In this document: one piece after another, positions 13,736 to 18,121 of the stretch | How positions within the stretch are numbered: the stretch's first letter is position 1 | Layout: every line of letters begins with the position of its first letter | NCBI GenBank assembly: GCA_934754855.1 | Contig: CAKVJR010000024.1 | Span: 1 to 18,121 of the forward strand | Origin: an uncultured Candidatus Melainabacteria bacterium | Lineage (GTDB): Bacteria; Cyanobacteriota; Vampirovibrionia; Gastranaerophilales; Gastranaerophilaceae | Reading direction: 5' to 3' | Length of the DNA: 18,121 nt | Notes under the pieces: generated by a model | The model's input: only the letters and a program-made list of their open reading frames with translations | What the model was told of the DNA's origin: nothing | Database searches by the model: none | Position numbers and translations under genes: made by a program

Positions 13736-15724
13736 TTACAATTTTTCGATTGTTGTAATGTTCGGATCCAAAAGTCTTCTTCCCAATGTGTCAAATTGGA
13801 TTGAGCAAAGTGTCTTTTTGCCGTATTTTATCAATTTTTCAACCGTACCCGTCCCGTATTTTGCATGAGAAACTCTCATTCCTTCGGTAAAGTCCGTTTC
13901 GCCTGCGGGAGTAACTTCTTTCGGTTCGTAAACGGGAAGTTCATTCGCTTTTGGCAAAGGTCTTTGCTGTTGTTGAGGTTGTTGATTTGCAATTTTTATC
14001 TCAACAGGTTTTTGCTCAACTCTTATCCTTGGCGGTTCTTGTTGTTGAACTGGTTGTGAAATCTGTTGTTCAACCGCTTCCTGCTGCTGAATTTGAGGTT
14101 GTTCTTCCTGTTGAGAAGTCGGTTCTTGATTTTCTTCTTCAACCTCTGTTTTTTCTTCAACTAGAGGTTCTTCGGAAATTTCTTCTTCTTTTTCATCATC
14201 AGAAATTTCCTCTTCATTAATCTCATTTCTTTCATTTTCTTCTTCAATCTCTTGCGGTTCTTCCGTTTCTATAATTTCTTCGGGTTGCTCGATTGAAGAA
14301 TTTTCTTGTTCTTTTGGTTGGCTATTTTGTTTTTCTTCGACAAAAGAAGCGGGGTTATAAAGCGATTCGAGGTCGTCCAAGTCGTTTTCGGAAATAGTTG
14401 CTGCCTCTTTCTTGAGTTGCTCTTCTTTCATCATTTTTTGGATTAATTCAAGATTTGCCTTATCCAAATCGTCCAAATCCTCAACGGTTATTTCATCTTC
14501 TCCGTTAAGTCCGACGGTATTTAATTGTTTTTTTATCGATACCAAAAGCGGTACAAACAGGGAGTTTTCGCCGTATAAAATAAATTCATCCGGTTTTAAT
14601 TTTTCAACAAAAATATCATAACTTTCTGCCGTTTTTAATTTTTCAACAGGGGCAAAAATCGCAAAATTATTGCAATGTGCCTTGATTTTGGTCAGGTATT
14701 TAATTTCGTGAGAAATAACGGGAATAAGTCTGACGTTTTGTTTCTCGTAAATGCTCTTCATTGTTGAAGTTCGAGTATTTTCTTCCGTGATATCCGCAAT
14801 TACGTAAAATTTCTTGAATAATCTTGAAACGACTGATGCGAAAATCAACGGGTAAAATTTTTCGTCAAAATTTGATAAATCAAGTTTAAACGAACCGTCA
14901 CAGTCGTTTATCATTGAAAATTGAGAGTCTTTATCAGCAAAAATCTTTTTGTATTTGTAGTTCAAAAGTTTGTTGCAAAATGCCATAAGCCCTTTATTTG
15001 CCGTGCGTTTGGTTTCTGACATTATAATTTGCAAAAACATTTCAAAAGGAATAAATCCCTTATCAACGCTTTCGATGTATTTTTGAATTTCCAAAATTAT
15101 GTTTTGAATAACGACTTTGGACTCGGGGGAACAATCGTTCAAATCATTTTCAAAAATATAGTCTAAAGCCTTACTGTCGAGCGGTATTCTGTACTCTTTG
15201 CCAAAGGTTGCTCTGTTTGTTGTTTTGATGTTTTGATATTTTCCGTCAAAATCCAAAATTACAGTTCTTGTGTTTGTTTTTTCAAGCGATGAAACGAGCG
15301 TTTTGACAATGATTTCGCTTTGTTCCGCCTTATCACAGATTGTGCAGAAACCTGATGACAAAAATTTGAAATCAGTTGCAACGGAAAGTTCAGCGTTTCT
15401 TGCATATTCACCCCAAACAACAGCGTTCGTTTTCGGACGGAAAAGACCGATTATTTCTGCTGCATCAAGATAGCCTACTTCTGCATTTTTTGGGGGCGTA
15501 TGACCGTTATACTTCGTCAATCTGTTCGTTTTATCCACGGAAAGGCAAAATTTTACTGTTGCAATATTGAGGTTTTCGTTTTCTGTGGAAGAAATATCCG
15601 TAACCTGCGAAACAATTGTCAATTCTTCATCTTCAATGAATAAAAAGTCAAACAAGAACAAATTTTCTTCATTGCAATTATACAAAATTTCTGCGGTATC
15701 GTTTTTAACCTCAAATATCTGCAT
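13736..15724 (-). CDS. HerA-like protein lacking a P-loop, with a PcrA/UvrD-type C-terminal Tudor-like domain
   Basis: From ATG 15724 the product has 662 residues. Residues 1-120 resemble the HAS-barrel of HerA ATPases (FDFLFIEDEELTIVSQVTDI). Where HerA has its Walker A there is SGFCTICDKAEQSE (124-137), without GxxxxGK[ST]. The following VILDFDGKYQ (155-164) matches the DPHGEY-type motif of the HerA/FtsK superfamily, so this looks like a degenerate ATPase. Residues about 410-610 are a disordered Glu/Gln/Pro linker. The C-terminus (about 613-662) contains MRVSHAKYGTGTVEKL and IQFDTLGRRLLDP, closely like the Tudor-like tail by which PcrA/UvrD binds RNA polymerase. Starts further up (TTG 15763) lie before the predicted transcription start. 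AAGGA is 13 bases before ATG; CTG 15733, 4 bases from it, is an alternative. Role unknown; DNA or transcription-linked by inference. Confidence 0.7.
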   Translation of the reverse strand: MQIFEVKNDTAEILYNCNEENLFLFDFLFIEDEELTIVSQVTDISSTENENLNIATVKFCLSVDKTNRLTKYNGHTPPKNAEVGYLDAAEIIGLFRPKTNAVVWGEYARNAELSVATDFKFLSSGFCTICDKAEQSEIIVKTLVSSLEKTNTRTVILDFDGKYQNIKTTNRATFGKEYRIPLDSKALDYIFENDLNDCSPESKVVIQNIILEIQKYIESVDKGFIPFEMFLQIIMSETKRTANKGLMAFCNKLLNYKYKKIFADKDSQFSMINDCDGSFKLDLSNFDEKFYPLIFASVVSRLFKKFYVIADITEENTRTSTMKSIYEKQNVRLIPVISHEIKYLTKIKAHCNNFAIFAPVEKLKTAESYDIFVEKLKPDEFILYGENSLFVPLLVSIKKQLNTVGLNGEDEITVEDLDDLDKANLELIQKMMKEEQLKKEAATISENDLDDLESLYNPASFVEEKQNSQPKEQENSSIEQPEEIIETEEPQEIEEENERNEINEEEISDDEKEEEISEEPLVEEKTEVEEENQEPTSQQEEQPQIQQQEAVEQQISQPVQQQEPPRIRVEQKPVEIKIANQQPQQQQRPLPKANELPVYEPKEVTPAGETDFTEGMRVSHAKYGTGTVEKLIKYGKKTLCSIQFDTLGRRLLDPNITTIEKL

Positions 15725-15752
15725 GTCTAACAGAGTTTCCTTTCGTATTTTT

Positions 15753-15781
15753 ATTATACACAAAAACAGTTTTAGACAAAA
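15753..15781 (-). promoter_or_regulatory. Promoter of the HerA-like gene
   Basis: A perfect TATAAT (15758-15753, minus strand) with a weak TTTTGT 17 bases upstream (15781-15776). The expected start near 15746 gives a 22-base leader carrying AAAGGA. This places TTG 15763 outside the transcript. Confidence 0.55.
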
Positions 15782-15827
15782 CTTTTCAGCCTTAAACGGC
15801 TTTATGTGTTGAGTTTTATTACATATC

Positions 15828-15856
15828 TTGAATATGATTTGAAAATTTGGTATCCT
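15828..15856 (+). promoter_or_regulatory. Promoter of the MshEN-like gene and asparaginase
   Basis: TTGAAT (15828-15833), exactly 17 bases, TATCCT (15851-15856). The expected start near 15863 gives a short leader of about 13 bases that includes AAGGAG, 7 bases before ATG 15876. Confidence 0.55.
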
Positions 15857-15875
15857 GTTTGAAAGGAGCGAGATT

Positions 15876-16631
15876 ATGACAGATACAAATAAGAAAGTTT
15901 TTGAGCCTTTTCTTGAAAAGGTTGCGGATATGCCGTTTTGGATTAAAGAAATTATTTACATAAAAATTCGGGAAGAATTTGAACAGGCATATATTTCTGA
16001 AAGTGACTTACATGCACCGCTTGATGAGGCATATCAGGCATATCGTCCCGCTCTTACTTATCGTGGTCAAATGGAGTTGGAATCTCACGAAAAAGAAGAA
16101 GATCCTCCGATTTACCGCTTTTTGCAACAATGTGCCGACGGCAGTTCGCTTGCGGAAATTACGCTTCATAATTTCTGGACTCTTGAAAGTACTGCTAAAA
16201 TCCACCTTTTCTGCTTACAAAAAGAATATGTGGATAAGCCGACTTCCGCAAAAATTTCGGCGACGGCTTTATATATTGCGGGAAGAATTAAAATCGGTGA
16301 ATACTTCAGAAGAATCGGTAAAATTTCAACCGACGAATTAAATACTACCGTTCGCAAGCAAAAAGAATTTGAGGCAAAAGGTCAAAACCTCCACTTTGCC
16401 GAAGTTTTAATTCAGTTGGGTTATGTTACCGAGCAGGAAACAAAGGCGATTTTGTATTTGAAAGATGAGTGCAAAAAACGCTTTATTTTCAGTCCCGAAG
16501 TTTTGAATAATATCGGCAAGTCCGATACAAATCAGCCCGTTGCAGTCGCTAATGAGTTGAAAGAACTCAGAAAACAACTTTACGATGCAAATGTGAAGTT
16601 GGATAATATCCGAAAAATTGTAGAAAAATAG
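15876..16631 (+). CDS. MshEN/GspE-N-like domain protein of unknown function (251 aa)
   Basis: The 251-residue soluble protein has three parts. Residues 1-115 are an acidic, helical region I do not recognise. Residues about 135-200 hold a two-part repeat, KIGEYFRRIGKISTDELNTT ending at Gln162, then FAEVLIQLGYVTEQETKAIL. This has the spacing of MshEN domains (RLGxxLVxxG, LxxxLxxQ) found at the N-terminus of type II secretion and type IV pilus ATPases, some of which bind c-di-GMP. Residues 225-250 form a coiled coil (LKELRKQLYDANVKLDNIRK). There is no ATPase domain. The arginine of the MshEN motif is Lys139 here, so ligand binding is uncertain. AAGGAG lies 7 bases before the ATG. The asparaginase gene follows after 2 bases. 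Confidence 0.6.
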   Translation: MTDTNKKVFEPFLEKVADMPFWIKEIIYIKIREEFEQAYISESDLHAPLDEAYQAYRPALTYRGQMELESHEKEEDPPIYRFLQQCADGSSLAEITLHNFWTLESTAKIHLFCLQKEYVDKPTSAKISATALYIAGRIKIGEYFRRIGKISTDELNTTVRKQKEFEAKGQNLHFAEVLIQLGYVTEQETKAILYLKDECKKRFIFSPEVLNNIGKSDTNQPVAVANELKELRKQLYDANVKLDNIRKIVEK

Positions 16632-16633
16632 TT

Positions 16634-17611
16634 ATGAAAACTCCAAAGTTTGAACTTTTAAGCAGAAATGTGAGAAACGGTTTTGTCGAAGAATCACATT
16701 TCGGAGTTTTTTTGAAATATCAAAACGGAAAAATCATAAAATCTTTCGGACAGGATAACAATTATCCGTTTTTTCAACGCTCGTGTATGAAACCGTTGCA
16801 ATTTGTGGCGATATTTGATGTTATTGAGGCGTTTGATTTTACCCCGCAGGAGATTGCGGTTTGCTCGGCATCTCATTCGGGAGAGGATTTTCACGTTGAA
16901 ACAATTTTGGGAATTTTGAATAAAATTGGGTTGGACGAATCTTATTTGCTCTGTCCGCCGCAAGAACCGCTTAATTTTGAGGCAAAAAACAGGCTCATAA
17001 AAAGCGGTCAACCTTTTCGTGCAATTCACAATAATTGCTCCGGAAAACACGCTGCAATGCTTGCGTATTGCGTATTAAAAGGTTTTGATGTGAAAAATTA
17101 CAATGCCGTTTCTCACCCGTTGCAAAATCGTGTTTTGAATTTTGTCGCTGATATTTGCGGAGTAAAACTTGCAGATTGCTCAATCTCCCGTGACGGCTGC
17201 ACTTTGCCTGTGATTGCGACTCCTTTGAAAAATCTTGCACAAGGTTTTCTTGAAGTTTTTTCAAATGAGAAATATGCAAAATTAAAATCGGCTGCATTGC
17301 AGTATCCGTACTACTTTGGCGGACATGGACGAACGGACAGCGAGATAATCGCTTCGGCTGTTTCTAATGATTTGATAGCAAAAGTTGGGGCGGGAAATTT
17401 GTGTTGTGTTGCGGATTTAAGCGAAAATGCGTGTTATGTCATAAAAGTTTCCGACGGGGATAATTTTGCCCGTGGTGTTATTTTGACGGAATTTTTGAAA
17501 AAATCTGGAAAAATTCACCCTGAAAAATTGCAAAAACTTTTTCCGACAAACATTACGGACGAAATTGGGGTTGAAGTCGGAAATATTGAAGTTTTCCTCT
17601 CTGATTTCTAA
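16634..17611 (+). CDS. L-asparaginase, Rhizobium ReAII type (Asparaginase_II, PF06089)
   Basis: It hydrolyses asparagine to aspartate and ammonia in the cytosol (no signal peptide). The 325 residues follow the PF06089 family, which is unrelated to the common AnsA/AnsB fold. Seen in order: RNGFVEESHFGV (14-25), the nucleophile region RSCMKPLQ with Ser50 and Lys53, CSASHSGE (77-84), NNCSGKHAAML with Cys135 and Lys138, and SRDGCTLPV with Cys189. A late KVSDGDNFARG completes the pattern. In the Rhizobium etli enzyme two cysteines and a lysine at these motifs bind zinc and two Ser-Lys pairs form the active site, and equivalents are present here. The start ATG 16634 is 2 bases after the previous stop without a good Shine-Dalgarno, so translation is probably coupled. 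Substrate could also be a related amide. Confidence 0.87.
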   Translation: MKTPKFELLSRNVRNGFVEESHFGVFLKYQNGKIIKSFGQDNNYPFFQRSCMKPLQFVAIFDVIEAFDFTPQEIAVCSASHSGEDFHVETILGILNKIGLDESYLLCPPQEPLNFEAKNRLIKSGQPFRAIHNNCSGKHAAMLAYCVLKGFDVKNYNAVSHPLQNRVLNFVADICGVKLADCSISRDGCTLPVIATPLKNLAQGFLEVFSNEKYAKLKSAALQYPYYFGGHGRTDSEIIASAVSNDLIAKVGAGNLCCVADLSENACYVIKVSDGDNFARGVILTEFLKKSGKIHPEKLQKLFPTNITDEIGVEVGNIEVFLSDF

Positions 17612-17626
17612 AGAAAAAAATCTACG

Positions 17627-17655
17627 TTGCAGAGAATGAAAAAGTGTGTTATAAT
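17627..17655 (+). promoter_or_regulatory. Strong extended -10 promoter of the last gene
   Basis: TTGCAG (17627-17632), 17 bases, TATAAT (17650-17655) preceded by TGT, giving TGTTATAAT. The expected start near 17662 leaves a leader of about 76 bases, the longest in this window. Confidence 0.68.
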
Positions 17656-17661
17656 GTACGT

Positions 17662-17737
17662 TCGGAGTATCCGGTTTTGTTTTTTTAAGGGCGGGTTTTG
17701 TCCTTAGCCGTTGCTCGTTTTTATAAGGATTTTCATT
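17662..17737 (+). promoter_or_regulatory. Structured leader with alternative pairings around the RBS
   Basis: GTCCTTA (17700-17706) can pair with TAAGGGC (17686-17692, one G-U) or, through TCCTTA (17701-17706), perfectly with TAAGGA (17724-17729), the Shine-Dalgarno of the next gene. The pairings exclude each other. An additional short CGGA/TCCG hairpin (17663-17673) is followed by a T-rich run to 17686. No known riboswitch class is recognised. Confidence 0.4.
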
Positions 17738-18121
17738 ATGAACAATTTGCAAGACATTCAGTACAACATCAAAGAAAAAGAAAAAATGCACATTATTATG
17801 GATTATGAGGACGTCATTTCGGGCTTAAACAGTTCTTACAGCACGGATTTGTTTTCTCCAATTTACAAACGTATCTTTGAAAATTTTGCGAAAAAAGAGT
17901 TCATAGATTTTACGGTTTTGATTAATAAAAAAGACAAAAAATTTCGTCCGAAATCGATTTATAAAAATACAAATCTCCAATATGCGGATATTGAAGAATT
18001 TAAAACGACCTTGGATAGTTTGACCGAAAGTGACCATGAGCCTGTCTATATCGGAAACGACAAGGATATTGTGATGTTTTTCAAAAAAAATAAACTTTTT
18101 TCAATCGGTATTGACCCTGAC
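17738..18121 (+). CDS. Unknown protein, 3' end outside the window
   Basis: The frame is open from ATG 17738 to the window edge (128 codons, no stop), with AAGGA 8 bases upstream. The product begins MNNLQDIQYNIKEKEKMHII and is rich in Lys, Asp, Asn and Phe. It has no signal peptide or membrane segment in the visible part and alternates short beta-like segments (DFTVLINKKDKKF, PVYIGNDKDIVMFF, LFSIGID) with helices. I recognise no domain. It has its own promoter and a 76-base leader that may control translation. It follows the asparaginase by 126 bases on the same strand, and no clear terminator lies between. It is a real gene by codon pattern and signals; function is unknown. Confidence 0.75.
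   Translation, partial: MNNLQDIQYNIKEKEKMHIIMDYEDVISGLNSSYSTDLFSPIYKRIFENFAKKEFIDFTVLINKKDKKFRPKSIYKNTNLQYADIEEFKTTLDSLTESDHEPVYIGNDKDIVMFFKKNKLFSIGIDPD

Noticed and set aside
13950..14350. Repeat-like GAA/CAA/TTC tracts as a CRISPR or tandem-repeat array
   Set aside because: They are codons for Glu, Gln and Pro in the linker of the HerA-like protein; no regular repeat-spacer period exists.
15725..15763. TTG 15763 as start of the HerA-like protein
   Set aside because: It lies over the TATAAT box and upstream of the expected transcription start.

Overview
The window is AT-rich bacterial DNA with dense, mostly intact genes on both strands and tight translational coupling. There is no insertion sequence, prophage, CRISPR array, tRNA or rRNA. 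The mix of genes (a Tic20/Ycf60-like membrane protein, a rubredoxin, GAF-GGDEF and HD-GYP signalling proteins, a PMT-type membrane glycosyltransferase, an MshEN-like protein) suggests a gut-type anaerobe related to the non-photosynthetic sisters of Cyanobacteria (Vampirovibrionia/Melainabacteria, Gastranaerophilales-like). This placement is inference from gene character and base composition; no marker search could be run.

Layout. 1-2236 (+): end of a TPR protein, a Tic20-like four-helix membrane protein started by an internal GTG, and metY (O-acetylhomoserine sulfhydrylase). The metY stop overlaps the stop of a convergent HD-GYP response regulator (2233-3308, -), which is split across two frames at a run of six A. 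A divergent promoter region leads to a HAD phosphatase (3446-4054, +). Its terminator hairpin also contains the Shine-Dalgarno of an unlisted 56-residue Cys-rich ORF (4116-4286). The gap 4287-4555 holds a complete minus-strand small-RNA-like unit: promoter, about 70 nt, terminator. Then come, on the minus strand, a rubredoxin gene (4556-4714, too short for usual ORF calls) directly behind a GAF-GGDEF diguanylate cyclase (4717-6327), and a small membrane-anchored protein of unknown function (6403-6999).

7053-12760 (+): mutS, a PMT/GT-C-like membrane protein and rimO. The first two appear to start at or within a few bases of their transcription start sites (leaderless). The membrane protein and rimO overlap by ATGA. 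12761-15724 (-): a HerA-like protein without a recognisable P-loop, with a long Glu/Gln/Pro linker and a PcrA/UvrD-type C-terminal Tudor-like domain, followed by an exported Glu/Gln/Pro-rich protein. 15876-17611 (+): an MshEN-like protein and a Rhizobium-type (PF06089) asparaginase. 17738 to the edge (+): start of an unknown gene behind a strong promoter and a leader that can form mutually exclusive hairpins.

Functional themes: c-di-GMP synthesis (GGDEF), hydrolysis (HD-GYP, if expressed) and a possible binder (MshEN-like) all occur in one window but in separate transcription units. The most unusual items are the HerA-like/PcrA-tail fusion, the small-RNA unit at 4416-4519, the RBS-in-terminator arrangement before the Cys-rich ORF, and the frameshifted HD-GYP regulator.
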